Source: Filosporella fistucella
Taxonomy: Eukaryota > Ascomycota > Leotiomycetes > Helotiales
Reading direction: 5' to 3'
Length of the DNA stretch: 64,000 nucleotides
NCBI GenBank assembly: GCA_030077755.1
Contig: JAQJZZ010000020.1
Coordinates: forward strand, 310,001-374,000
Shown here: positions 11,926-22,741 of the stretch, one piece after another
How positions within the stretch are numbered: position 1 is the stretch's first letter
Layout: each line of letters starts with the position of its first letter
Program-made: the position numbers and the translations under genes
Notes under the pieces: generated by a model
What the model was told of the DNA's origin: nothing
What the model saw: the letters and a program-made list of their open reading frames with translations, nothing else
The model's database searches: none

Positions 11926-13981
11926 ATGATGGAGAAGGTTTCTTACAAAGAGGGCAAAGTAAAGAAACGGAAGCAATATATCCGAAATGCCTGGTATTTG
12001 GTCACCCGCTCCGATATCAAAGAGACCGCTAATTTTGTTAGCAACCAATGTAAAATACACAAAGTTAGATGTACAGGCGGGTTTCGCTGTCAGAGATGCA
12101 TGAAGCGCGATACTCGTTGCATATACGATGAGCGAAGCGCTGAGCCAAAATCAACCTCGAAATTGGACTCCATCAAGAGGCAGATAAGGCAATTGAGATC
12201 GTCGCTGAACAACACTTTGAAATCAGTCGAGCAGCTCGACGACTCCTTGTATACTGATGTTGAGGTTTCGGATAGGAAATTCCGGGAACTAGATATATTA
12301 CTCCTCGAAACTGCGAGAGATATTGAGACGTGTCGATATTACACAAAGGGAAAAGAAACACCGAGATCAAGTCCACCTGCCTCTCCCCGTCCGGCGAACT
12401 TGGATTGTGTTGAAACCAATAAGCTCTCATTAAATCATGGTATCCTTTCGATGACAAAATTTCAATCGCTCGAACTACTAAAGTATTTTCGGACTGAAGG
12501 AATCCGATTTTACCCTTTCATCCCATTTGATCTGATGGAAGTTTTGGTTGAGACTATTTTCAATTCTCGACAAGCGCATCGGGTTCAAAACTCAAACACA
12601 CTAGAATGGGATGATGTGACCGACCCTCGCAACACGGACTTTCTAGGACTCCTCCTCGCATGTGCGACTGCATCAAAGGTCAAGGTACAGACCAGTCCAA
12701 GCCATGAACTGGCTACTATGGCAGCAGAAAAACTAATGGCCAGGTTAAATGGTTCGGGGCTTGATGTGAAAGATGTGGCTATAACGGCGCTCCTGGTAAG
12801 AAAAACCACATTCTGCTTTCAATAATCCGAAACATCTGACGATTGCAGAGCATATACCATTTGCAATGTGACGATATCGTGCGAGCCTGGAGAAACATCA
12901 CAATTGCCGCAAAAGTGTGTCAAGAACTCGGATTAAACAAATCCGTGACTGAACATCCCGCTTGGGTCACGAACCTATTTTGGACAATTTATGTATTGGA
13001 TAGACGATTCAGCTTCATGCTCGGTTTTCCATACGCACTCTATGATACGGATATTGATCACACTCATCCTGAACATGTACGTTGACATTTCCTTATTCGC
13101 CTATTCAGACTTATACCTTTTAGGATTTCACCCTATATCGAATCTCAGCTTTGGTTAAATATACTCGAATCGCAGCAAAGATTGTACCTCGCTTGCCAAA
13201 GATTGGGAGCGAGGTGGTAGCTGTACCAGCATCCACTTGCCAATCTCTTGATGCAGCGGCCGATCAGTGGGCTATATCCACCTCGATAAATTTACCGTCG
13301 GCTTCCCGCACGTATCAAGATATAGCTGGAGTATCTCTCTCGGCAGATTTTGAGGAAGCCTGGATCATAGTCTCCAGAAATCATCTCAAGCTTGCCACCT
13401 CTAAGCATCACTTATTTTCCACCAACAGCATCCGGCAAGATCAGAACCTCTCAGCCAAAGCCGTTCAATGCGCTAAAGATACCATCAAATTCTGTTTCCA
13501 GCTTCAATCTACTACTCCTTTCTACGACCAACAAGCAGTTCACCTAAATTACTTTGTTCTCTCATCCATGGCAGCGCTGTATCTAGCAGTCAGACATGCG
13601 CCACTACAATTCAGTACCAGTTCTCAAGACTTCTTCACTGGTCTCAAGATCTTACAAAGTACATGTTCTCCCATAAAAGGATCGAGAAAATTGTGGGAGA
13701 AAAGCTCCGCATTGGAAAAGGCGATGTTGAAATTAGGTTGCGATCCATTTGGAATGGGCCCCCAATTGCTTGTTAACAATACAGTTGCCAGTTGTGGACT
13801 TATAAGTGATGGAGATGCTGGTATGGAATATGATGTTAGTGAGACGGATGACGATTTGTTCGTTCCATTTGGGAGAAGGGAATCTTTCGAAGATTTTCTA
13901 ACCCAGGTACTTGCTGATGAAACTTTTTATCTCCACGATAGGACCAGCAATTCGCCGTCGTCGGGTTATAGCAATGACTAG
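11926..13981 (+). CDS. Zn(II)2Cys6 transcription factor
   Basis: Probable pathway-specific nuclear activator. Four exons, 11926-11993, 12042-12795, 12849-13076 and 13124-13981, give 635 aa. The first intron is 48 nt and keeps the frame open when unspliced, so it is easily missed. Removing it turns NAW..VSNQC into NACNQC and completes the six cysteines: C23, C26, C33, C39, C42, C49 with spacing 2-6-5-2-6. The intron ends (TG|GTATTT, CTAAT branch, GTTAG) support this. A coiled-coil-like linker (KRQIRQLRSSLNNTLKSVEQL) follows, then a fungal_trans middle region with AWVTNLFWTIYVLDRRFSFMLGFP. The acidic Ser-rich C-terminus could be an activation domain. It is divergent from the monooxygenase it may regulate. 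Confidence 0.9.
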
Positions 13982-14295
13982 TGGCGGGATTGATATCTAG
14001 ACATTGAATTCGAATTCAAAGCCAACTGGCAGCACTCAACTTCGACTTCATTTACGTCGTTATTTCAGCCTCAAGTATTTCCTCTTCCAATTCACCGCCG
14101 TTCCACCAACCACCTTCAACTCCCTCTCCCTTATCATTTACACTCCACTGCAAACCACATACAAAAAAAAGACAACTCGATTCCCATCCAAGAAATCCAG
14201 CCCTTTCAAAACATTCCCCAACCAATAACCTCCATCCAACTCAACCATCCCACCTATTTATCAACTCCACTCCACCTAAAAACCCCACCAAAACC
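13982..14295. other. Intergenic, pyrimidine-rich leader region
   Basis: Short spacer between two tandem genes. The last 250 bases are C/T- and A-rich with almost no G, as in many fungal 5' leaders. No gene seen. Confidence 0.5.
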
Positions 14296-14629
14296 ATGCC
14301 CACCCCTCAAACCTGCCCCCTCTGCCGCAAGCCCAAGTCACAATGCCGCTGCATCCCCGGCACCCTCTACGCGCCAAAAGGAATCAGTGGCAAGAATTGG
14401 GATTACAATGGTTCTGAATACGAGGACCCTCCAAAAGCACAGAAACCTGCAGTCAAAAATACAAAGTCGGTACTTCTGTTTCTTTTTACCAGTTTTGAGG
14501 AGGTCATGGGCTATGTATTTGGATACATGGGAGACGGGGAGACTAATAGAAAATAGGAGTCCGTGTAATAAGTGCAAGAAAATTATTTCTTCGTACCCGT
14601 GCCAGTTTTGTAAGGGAGATTGGTATTAG
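14296..14629 (+). CDS. Small Cys-rich protein, two zinc-knuckle-like CxxC clusters
   Basis: Two exons (14296-14465 and 14557-14629) give 80 aa. The N-terminus has CPLCRKPKSQCRC, and the second exon has PCNKCKKIISSYPCQFC, so eight or nine cysteines in CxxC pairs suggest zinc binding. There is no signal peptide. The intron is inferred because only the pair AAA|GTCGGT and AAATAG|G, with a CTAAT branch, joins the two Cys-rich frames; the donor is weak. Without splicing the first frame runs on for 28 residues to a stop. I do not recognise the family and no function is assigned. Confidence 0.5.
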
Positions 14630-15235
14630 GGTTTCAGAAGAGAGGTATTTTTGATACGCTGGGTTTGGGTTGGGGGCTGGTTGGGATTAGATTGGATTTG
14701 GATAGGGCATAATTGCTGGTTTTGGGCAAGGCTTTTGGGGTCTGGAGTTTTGGATTCAGGGGTTTTGGTATAGGAAGACGCTTCGGGAGGTACCAGCCTC
14801 AAAAGGCAGGGAAGTAGTTGTTCTTTTCGGAGTTTCTATCGAGGTGCTTTTGGAGTTCCGTCTCAAATACAAGCATCATTGTGTCTTCTAGACCTTATTT
14901 CATAACTTGTTTTCATCCACGTAATCTTGAAGATGTTTGGAAAGATACTAACCTTCCAGGTGTTAATTTCGAGTTGAACTGCTGTGAATACATGGAAGGA
15001 GTGGAAGAAATAACTACGTCAGATCATCGCAAAGTGAAAGATATATCGCATTGCCTAAACGATTGTTTGAAGCTTCGAAAGTAAAATGAACATCTCAAAA
15101 GTCATAGATGACCAAATATAGAACTGAAAATCATAACTCTCCCTCCTCCCAGCTCCATCCATCCTCCCTACCTCTTCCCTTCCCTTCTCACACCATTTCC
15201 TTCCTTCTCTCCACAACCTAAACTCCCACACCCCA
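14630..15235. other. Intergenic between convergent genes
   Basis: T/G-rich on the plus strand just after the small Cys-rich gene. An open frame at about 14818-15084 shows no domain and is not called. The right end is the 3' region of the defensin-like gene. Confidence 0.5.
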
Positions 15236-15702
15236 CTAAGCACAGCTCGTCTTAGAGCACACAATAGGATTCCACCACGGCGTCTTGTCCAGACAAGTGC
15301 AATGGCAAATATTGTTCGAATCACAGTGGGAATTACAATACCCGATGGCAAAACAATGGGTAAAGCATGCTAGACCCTGGGTTACACCGTCGATATTGCA
15401 TGTGACGCGCTTTTGAAGGCCTGGGACTTCGACTTCGCGGCCTTTGATGGAAACTGGAGTGATGTCCCGAGCAGCGGGAGAGGGGTGGTCGAGAGGGACC
15501 TATGTGGAGGTTAATTTGGTGGAGTCAGGGGGGAGGAAGAAGAGGGTACCTCTGGGGCTTCAGCAATGTGCCCGGGGAGACAGTCAATGTGGCCGTCTGG
15601 GTGGCCGGAACAGGTTATGTTCTTTGACCCGACGTACCAGCTTACTTCTGCGTTGACGGCGAGAGCGAGAGCAAAGATGCTCAGGATGGAGAGGAACTTC
15701 AT
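15236..15702 (-). CDS. Secreted prepropeptide with invertebrate-defensin-like (CS-alpha-beta) mature peptide
   Basis: Exons 15550-15702 and 15236-15499, with a 50-nt GT-AG intron, give a 138-aa precursor. Residues 1-18 form a signal peptide (MKFLSILSIFALALAVNA). Residues 19-82 are a pro-region that ends in KR at 81-82, a Kex2 cleavage site. The predicted mature peptide is 56 aa with ten cysteines at 85, 96, 100, 106, 110, 116, 118, 120, 132 and 137. It contains CxxxC (ACFTHC) and CxC (CHC) as in CS-alpha-beta defensins, and GYC as in invertebrate-type members, plus two extra Cys pairs. Known members permeabilise bacteria or bind lipid II, but activity here is not shown. A TATA element lies upstream. 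It is convergent with the small Cys-rich gene. Confidence 0.8.
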
Positions 15703-15828
15703 GATGAAGATTGGTTTTATGGTTGATTTGTTGGAGGAAGCTTTTTTTGTGTAGATATACTATTGTAATGTGTAGATGTGATGGACTCTGGGGTTGAGAT
15801 GATGAGGAAAGAGGAGGTGGAATTGTCC

Positions 15829-15836
15829 CTTTTATA
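15829..15836 (-). promoter_or_regulatory. TATA box of the defensin-like gene
   Basis: TATAAAAG on the minus strand, about 127 bp before the ATG at 15702. The strong TATA element is consistent with an inducible secreted-protein gene. Sequence match only. Confidence 0.5.
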
Positions 15837-17464
15837 CTTCTTCTCTTCCTCAATTTGCCATACGATCTGCCTTGAGATCAGCTCGTTGATCCTTCATGGA
15901 TTATTGATTCCTTGACCCTGCTGTCACGAAGGGATATCTCTTCACCGGCGGTGATGCCGTGGAGTACTATGCGGAGCCATCCCATCCCCTCATTTAGAAA
16001 ATGCCTCGCGAGAAGCTATTCAGAGTGCAGAAGCGAGTCGGGTAGGGAATGAAGATCAATCCTTCGAATGACATCGTCTGATAATGATATGTTTGTTCTG
16101 CAGATCCATGATCTAGTTCATCTATTGTTGGATGTTTGTAGACACCGGCTACCTTTCGAGGAGGTTGATGCTTGCCACTTGGTCTAGGAATATATGTAGG
16201 AATGTAACTAGGGAAAAGAGGAATAGCAGCCTGCGAATAATATGTCCTTGCAGGGGTCTTCACACCGAAAATTAAACAAGCATCTGCGTATTCCTATAGT
16301 GCCTTGCACATAGAACAAGCTTTCGAGTTCTCCTGCCTCACCACAAGGCGGAACGGATAATATCAAACGCCACAATATAAGAGCTGAAGCCGTTTCAAGG
16401 AATAGAGTCTGCCTTTCCATTTGCAATACAAACAACAAGACCAATATTTCAAAGAGGGAAAAGAACGTTAGTACATGTGTAACGTTTCGACCATCGCTGA
16501 TCAAGTCCACAACCCCGCGGCTGTCCCGTCCCACATGGCGGGGTACTGCACAACATGACGGAGTTTTACTTGCCGCCAGGATCGTGTAAGACGGGACAAC
16601 TGAGATTCTCAGCCGCACAAAGCATCCTTCAGTCATCGGCTGGCTAATTTGTATCGTATGTTCCCTCGATAAGGTCAATCTATATTAACCTTAAACGACT
16701 CGGCTTGTGTTACCTTCATCGCTTACGTAAATAGATCGTGGTAGTGCAGTTGTCAGGTGGTTTGGTACCTGGTTCAGCTGAGAATCCTGAAGGATCCCGT
16801 CAGGCCCACAAATCTAAATTCAACTGCGTGCTAGCAAAAGTATAGGTTCTTGTTACTAGATGAGGAAGATTATTCCGCCCCGAAGCTTCTTTTCTTCTAA
16901 TTTGGGACGATCTTGGTGTTTCGAAACTCTCCTACAGAAAGCCGTGCCGATGAACTGACGTAGATGGCGAGATGATCACCGTCGTTGCAGGTACATCACC
17001 TATAGAGACTTTGCTCAGAATAACTTCGAACAGGATGATCGTGGAATGATTGCATCCACTTATTGAAAGCAATGGGAGAGCGGAAACCACGTGACTGCGG
17101 ATGTCCTGCCACCAAGTCATCGAGGGTGAGGGGAAAGAGCCTGCCACAACCTGAAAATGGATAAGAAAGTTCAGTCTATGACCAGTGAAGAAGTCTTCAT
17201 GCCATAGCCCTTCCCGACGGCGTCTAAGCCACCCGTGATGCAACAATGAGATTGTTATTTCCGAGAGCATCATGCGAACCTGAAGGTTTCGGGCCGTGTG
17301 TCGATAGGGCGAGGAGAATACGGAGGGTTCTGAAAAAGAGGGTTTCGAGCAACTTTCAATGTAAGATGATTGAACGAGGTTACTCCTGCTCCCAGATCTC
17401 AACGCCAAACTGATTTTCCATTCGCAGCCCTCATATGACCGATAGCTGTCACTACTTAGCATCT
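15837..17464. other. Intergenic, no supported gene
   Basis: About 1.6 kb upstream of the defensin-like gene and downstream of a convergently placed hypothetical. Two longer minus-strand frames (about 16208-16678 and 16932-17462) lack an ATG in a sensible place, a domain or protein-like composition. An E-box CACGTGAC lies at 17098-17105. Confidence 0.5.
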
Positions 17465-18325
17465 TTATTCAATCAATGCTCTCGTAGACGCACCTTCAAT
17501 AGCACTTGGACTTTTGCTCCTCGCGTCATACGTCTCCAAGCACCAAGTTTTCGCACACCAAACAGCGACCATGAGGTCCACAATCAGCGTGTCCATACCT
17601 CCCTCTTTCTCCTCAAAAACCAGTCCTGGGTTCTCCTTAACACCATCATCCAGTTCCTTTCCCTTTCTACTAGCTTTCTTAGTAACTTCATTCGTCTCCG
17701 TTGCAAGAGTGGCTCCTTCTCCATCCACCCATACCCCATTCCGTCCTTTCAACACCACTTTATCTTTGAACCTGCATTCCCATGATTTCCCTCTCAGACC
17801 TGTTTTGAAATTCAGATGACCCTCCCCAGGAAATGTACTCTTCCTCTTGCCTCGAAGGACGAAATCCATGACCGTCATAGGCGGTCTCGAAATATCGTAT
17901 AGATCCTTGTCGATGATTTTTCCGGAGCTTCCGTTCGCGCGTACAGGACCTGGAACAGAGCGTCGAAGAGTAACTGAATTCCCCATCGTATTTAAAGTAT
18001 AATTGAGTGAGTAGAGAGCTGTTGCTGGAATGGTATTGGGAAATATAAGATTTTTGTCTAGAGTCAGCGACAGTGGTCCAATTGCAGCAGTCGGTAGAAA
18101 TGGTGGAGGGAGAGGCTCATTTTCAGGTGCTATCTCGTCCGAAACTTGGTTGGTAGTTTCAATAATATCCTCATCGGGGAGGCCGCTTTGATAGTTGGGA
18201 ATGCTCACGCCTTCACTGTATAAATCATCTGAGACATGGTCGCCATACGATGGCACGGGATCGGAAGCGGTGATGCGAATTTCTTGCGAGGCTTCATCGG
18301 CTTTCCTAGGAAACAGCTCCGACAT
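17465..18325 (-). CDS. Hypothetical fungal-specific protein (family shared with 22742-23785)
   Basis: Intronless, 286 aa, with ATG at 18325. The N-terminal 100 residues are acidic and Pro-rich (PENEPLPPPFLPTAAIGPLSL), likely disordered. The core from about 100 has alternating beta-strand-like segments: MTVMDFVLRGKRKSTFPGEG, GKSWECRFKDKVVLKGRNG. Near the C-terminus a hydrophobic helix-like segment, DTLIVDLMVAVWCAKTWCLE, follows a Gly-Gly. This order (disordered N-terminus, F/W-rich beta core, EExGG plus hydrophobic segment) is also seen in the protein at 22742-23785. I do not recognise a named domain, and no function is assigned. Confidence 0.7.
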   Translation of the reverse strand: MSELFPRKADEASQEIRITASDPVPSYGDHVSDDLYSEGVSIPNYQSGLPDEDIIETTNQVSDEIAPENEPLPPPFLPTAAIGPLSLTLDKNLIFPNTIPATALYSLNYTLNTMGNSVTLRRSVPGPVRANGSSGKIIDKDLYDISRPPMTVMDFVLRGKRKSTFPGEGHLNFKTGLRGKSWECRFKDKVVLKGRNGVWVDGEGATLATETNEVTKKASRKGKELDDGVKENPGLVFEEKEGGMDTLIVDLMVAVWCAKTWCLETYDARSKSPSAIEGASTRALIE

Positions 18326-18943
18326 TTCTAATGGTATGGTTCGTGAATACTTCGAAATACTTTGTTGGCTTGCCGTCGAGGCATATCGTGGGTTGTGTGC
18401 AGTATTTGTGTCACAGGGCTAAGCCGCAGTGACGTGTCGCTATGCTGCGGATGAGGTTCAAAGTCCAGTCTGCTTAGTTGCGAAACATCTGGGGGTGGGA
18501 CACTTTATTGATGAAATTCGAGTGAGCTCTGAACGTGAGGATTATAGAGTTGTGAAAACAGAGAATGGTTATCAACTGATGTTGTTGGAAAGAGAATCTC
18601 GGCACCTACCGCCGAGACTGTCAAGGGCTTGGTTGGCACCCAGAATGATGCGATCCACGTGATGGAGCCAACTTTCTATCTTCTGGACCTTCTTGACTTA
18701 CGATTTTATGATTTAGAGAGCGCTATCAAGATTTTGAAACATTTAAACGTGGAGAACTACAAAAGCCGCGTCGGTAATTACATGCCGCGATTGGAGCTGG
18801 ATAGCAGCCACCCGCATGTGACGCTGCCAGATACCTAGTGAAGAGAAAGTATATTTAGAATTAGATTTATTGAATATATACTAAGTGAAATTTGTAGCAA
18901 ATCGTACAACACCCCTATCCATTATCGAAGGACGACTCCCACT
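18326..18943. other. Intergenic
   Basis: Spacer between two minus-strand genes. It holds the 5' region of the hypothetical gene and the 3' region of the sugar permease. No coding signal supported. Confidence 0.5.
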
Positions 18944-20643
18944 TCACAGAACCTTGAAATTCTTGAAATCCCTAGTCTTAACCTTCTTCTCAAACATCAA
19001 ATCAAGCTCCTCGTAAGTGCGTCCCATAGTCTCTGGAATACGGAAATATCCCCACACAAAGCTAATCATAGAGAGTCCACCTGTCTCACATTAGCACTTG
19101 TTCCTGATCTCAAACGGACAAACTCACCAAAGAAGAATCCCAATTTGCCTCTCATATTCGCTTGATCAGGGTTGATCATATACGGGATAGCAACCGTCAT
19201 AACAATACCAAACATAGCCTGTACAGCTGTCGCGACAGCGATAGTCTTAGCTCGAACCTTGGTTGCGGAGACCTCACAGATGAGCACGAAGCATACGGGT
19301 CCAATTGTCAGATCGTAGATTCCGTTCCAGATAACCATGATTGTGGATTGGGCCCAGATGATACCAGGTCTGTTTTCGTAATTGGGAGCGCAGTCGAGAA
19401 TGGCGATGAGAAACATTAGAACGCAGAGGGTAGCTAAACCGCAGTTGTAGATTCGGCGTCGACCGACTTTGGTAATGAGAATCCAGGAGAGAAGAGTTCC
19501 CACGAAACCGACTGCGAGGTAGCCAACTCCCATGTCGAATGCTTTGCTGCCTGGAAGACCGGCCACTGTAATATGTCAGTCACGGAAGACAAACGGAATG
19601 TACAAACTCACATTGGAAGAAATAAGTAGCATATCCAACGAGATAGATGCCGCTAAACACCTGGATGGTATAGACACCAATCGAGATCTCCGTTCTTCTG
19701 AGATTAACCTTCTTGAAAACATCTTTAAAAGTAGTTCCAGTCTCCATTTCAAGCTCCAATCTATCAGTCTCAACAATCATCGCCAGCTGAGCCTTAGTAT
19801 CCACAGCTTTCGAAGCCAATGTTCGGAGTGACTTCTCGGCGTCCTCCATGCGACCTTTCCGGACAAGCCACCAGGGTGATTCAGGAGCAAAAGGCATTCC
19901 GATGAGAATGACAAGAGGCCAGAACCATTGTGCAGCAAATGGTGCAGAATATGCCCAGTGCGATGATAGCTTCGAGGTCCCAGCTATGACACCGTTGGCG
20001 ATCAATTGGCCCATGACGAAGCAGAGGTTGATGAATGCAGTCAACACACCACGAAGCGCGATGGGACAGACTTCAGAAGCGTAGGCTGGTGCAATCGTAG
20101 CGTACGTTCCGAGAATAAGACCACCTAGCAGCTCACCGGCGAGCAGGACTTTGAGAGATCGAGCGAAGAATTGGATGAAGATACATCCAGCTGTGAGAAT
20201 GACACATGCTGCGAATGTCTATACCTGTCAGTTTTCTCCTGGACAGAACAAGTATACCAACTGACCTTCTTCCGTCCAAACAATTCCATCGGATACGCAG
20301 CGCACAAAGCACCCACAACCTGACCGATCGGATTCCCCATCCCCAATCCCGTCTGCCACGGCGCACTAATAATCCATTCGCCCTCATACAGATACCCGAA
20401 ATCCCTTTGAAAACTGGGTGTCGCATATAAATTCCCAAGCAATTGCGGATCAAAAGCCGTCATGATTATACCAAGGGAGAAAAAAATCGACCACCCAACA
20501 GCACCAGGGTACAACTTGACAGCCTCAAAAAAGGTCATCTGATGCTCGATCTCGGTCGCATGTCTAGCCTCTGCCCCTATATCCTTAGAATCTCCCTCCG
20601 AGATATCCCTCACCGGCGTCTCGATATCAGGTTTCGTATCCAT
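18944..20643 (-). CDS. MFS sugar permease, alpha-glucoside (maltose) type
   Basis: Proton:sugar symporter of the plasma membrane. Exons 20266-20643, 19612-20218, 19128-19565 and 18944-19080 give 519 aa; the three introns are 46-47 nt with GT-AG ends and keep phase. The N-terminus is cytosolic and acidic, followed by the family start TFFEAVKLYPGAVGWSIFFS. Sugar-porter signatures are PYMELFGRKK-like (ELFGRKK) after helix 2, APESPWWLVRKGR after helix 6, KVGRRRIYN after helix 8, and PETMGRTYEELDLMFE after helix 12. The last exon is only 45 codons and lies at the extreme 3' end. Relatives carry maltose, other alpha-glucosides or related sugars; substrate here is not fixed by sequence. Confidence 0.92.
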
Positions 20644-21827
20644 ATTTCCGTCTTCTCAATAATCGCGAACAAGAGAGAGGTATCAGAACCGAAGCTGAGG
20701 AAACCCAAATATCATCAGAGGATCAGACACATATATATCCACCCCCTCCCTACCTAGCATCACTAGCTCCTAAACTCAATTCATATCCGCTGTCGTCGAG
20801 ATAAGCGTGGGGAGCCATAATTTGGGAATAAGAAGCTTTGAATGGTCGTACCGGCGAAAGGAGATCTTTCACCGTGGTTGTCCGCCTTTGCCGAGGCGAG
20901 ATGAGTACTACGTTGCTGTGAAGTGGACCAATCGTAGGGACTATGTAGTAGGGTTTCCCGACACTTGGGGCAATACAGGGTTCGGATATCGGGGGACAGG
21001 GTTTGAAAGTGTGGAGAAGACGCCGGTTGAGGTGCCAGAATGGGGTAGAGAGACTCGGTGAAGCTTAAAGCTCCTATCTTGTGGACTCTTGGAAGCTTTG
21101 ATGAACGGATTTGTGTGTAGATTGTGATTAAGGAATTGCATGTGAGTATCTTTCTGAGAGAGATGAAACATTAGTATGTACCGGTGATTTGGCACTTGGA
21201 TCAGCGAAACTTTTTGGTGGACCTTGGAAGTGAAAATTTGAGGTGATAGAGTTTCCACAAATCAGGCGAGATTGTCAATAGTGGGATGCTGACTTGGGAT
21301 TTTCTACCATTTGACCCTTTCTCGGAACAGAAGGTTTCATTTTCTCACTTATTGCCTGTCTCTTCATCTTTAGAAGTGTCAAATATCTCTGAAGGATGTA
21401 TATAAGCAGACTCAAAAGACTGCAATGAAAACTGGTCATTGGCACGTGACACCATTCATCAAGCACGTGTCCATGTACTGTACATTCTACCTAGGCACAA
21501 TGTCAACAGAACCCTGATTTCGCGAGGCTGAGGGGGCTGAGGACAATTCAAAATAGACACCAAGATAATCCAGTCTTTCTTTCGTGGTGTCGCATATTTA
21601 TACCAATCATAATGTTCGTCCGACCATAGGTAAGCTGACAATCGCAGTAAGCAGCTATAGCTTGCTGCATTTATGTCAATAGCTATGTTCGCACCAGAGG
21701 TATATAATTCAACATAAAGACAAGCCATTGGAATTTTCTTTCGAATCCAGGAATACCGACTGCAAAAACCACAGTATACCTAGAACAACACCCTCACATT
21801 CCCCATCATCCTCTCCCACCGCCCACA
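20644..21827. other. Intergenic between divergent genes, two E-boxes
   Basis: About 1.2 kb separating the sugar permease from the hypothetical gene at 21828. It contains CACGTGAC at 21443-21450 and CACGTG at 21464-21469. A GTG-started plus-strand frame near 20807-21061 has no ATG and is not called. Confidence 0.5.
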
Positions 21828-22373
21828 ATGGATCGCAAATCCCTCCCCCTATACGAAAAACCACATGCCTATGCCCCTCCAGCTACACCGAGCACAACCG
21901 AAATCCTCCTCCTCGCCGAAGCCATAATAGAAACCGATAAGCTCATCGACAGCGGCAGTATCCCCGCGATCGTCTTCCGAAAACCAGGCGGCGGTCGCTA
22001 CTACACATATAAAAAACTAACTGGATTCCATCACGCCCTGCAGGATAAATATCGTTGTTGCATGCACCTCGTAGCTGTGAATCCGTATATATATGGGGGT
22101 GAGCCGCTCGCTGAGCTGCTTTCGAGACAGGTAGTTAGTAGGGAGAGCGAGGGGAAATGGGGGGATAGGGTGGAGGTGGAGGTTAAGAGGATATTGATCG
22201 TGTGGAAGGGAGAGGAGAGTGGGATGCAGAGACATAATGGGGGGGAGTATTCAAAGGCGATGTGTGTTACTAATGTTATGGGAATGAGGGAGGAGGAGAT
22301 GGGGAGGGTGTGGAGGAGGATGGAGATGAGGGGGTGGGTTGATAGGTTGGTGGTTGTTTATGGGGTTTTGTAG
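21828..22373 (+). CDS. Hypothetical protein, 181 aa
   Basis: Intronless frame with ATG in the context CCCACAATGGA. The predicted protein is soluble, with no signal peptide or membrane helix. Notable parts are PGGGRYYTYKKLTGFHHALQ in the middle, a charged centre, and VKRILIVWKGEESG near residue 125. The 5' half of the coding strand is C-rich and the 3' half very G-rich, an abrupt strand-skew switch. I do not recognise the family. Length, start context and sustained protein-like composition support a real gene, but it remains unidentified. Confidence 0.6.
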   Translation: MDRKSLPLYEKPHAYAPPATPSTTEILLLAEAIIETDKLIDSGSIPAIVFRKPGGGRYYTYKKLTGFHHALQDKYRCCMHLVAVNPYIYGGEPLAELLSRQVVSRESEGKWGDRVEVEVKRILIVWKGEESGMQRHNGGEYSKAMCVTNVMGMREEEMGRVWRRMEMRGWVDRLVVVYGVL

Positions 22374-22741
22374 GGAAGGTGGTGGGTTGGGTGATGGTTA
22401 AATGTGTATGTGTAAAGGGTATGATGTATATTAGTGAAGGTATAAAGGGTCAGGAATTATTTGTCGGCACGTGACCATTCCCTGTAATCTAATGGAGGTG
22501 GATTTCCCGGGTGCTTTGCTGGGCAAGTTCTGAGCAGGTTATAAATTTGCTTTGATACTATTCATTTTATAGAACATTAAGTATACACGGTGGTGAGGTT
22601 TAACACGGAAATTGAACGAAATGAATTCAATTAGAAATACAAAATCATGAATGTACCCCTCTATAACGGCCCAAACCAAATACCAAGTACTCCCAATCCG
22701 ACCCAAGACGGGGTTCTATTCAAGAACTAGCGGAAACCAAT
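22374..22741. other. Intergenic between convergent genes
   Basis: Holds two 3' ends and an E-box CACGTGAC at 22468-22475. No gene seen. Confidence 0.5.

Noticed and set aside
14818..15084. 88-codon plus-strand frame
   Set aside because: Starts without clear ATG context and shows no protein-like pattern.
16208..16678. 156-codon minus-strand frame
   Set aside because: The frame begins at a TTG, has no domain and covers low-conservation spacer.
16932..17462. 176-codon minus-strand frame
   Set aside because: Composition suggests chance; no motif, no neighbours in the same frame.
20807..21061. 84-codon plus-strand frame starting at GTG
   Set aside because: No ATG and no family resemblance; lies in a divergent promoter.
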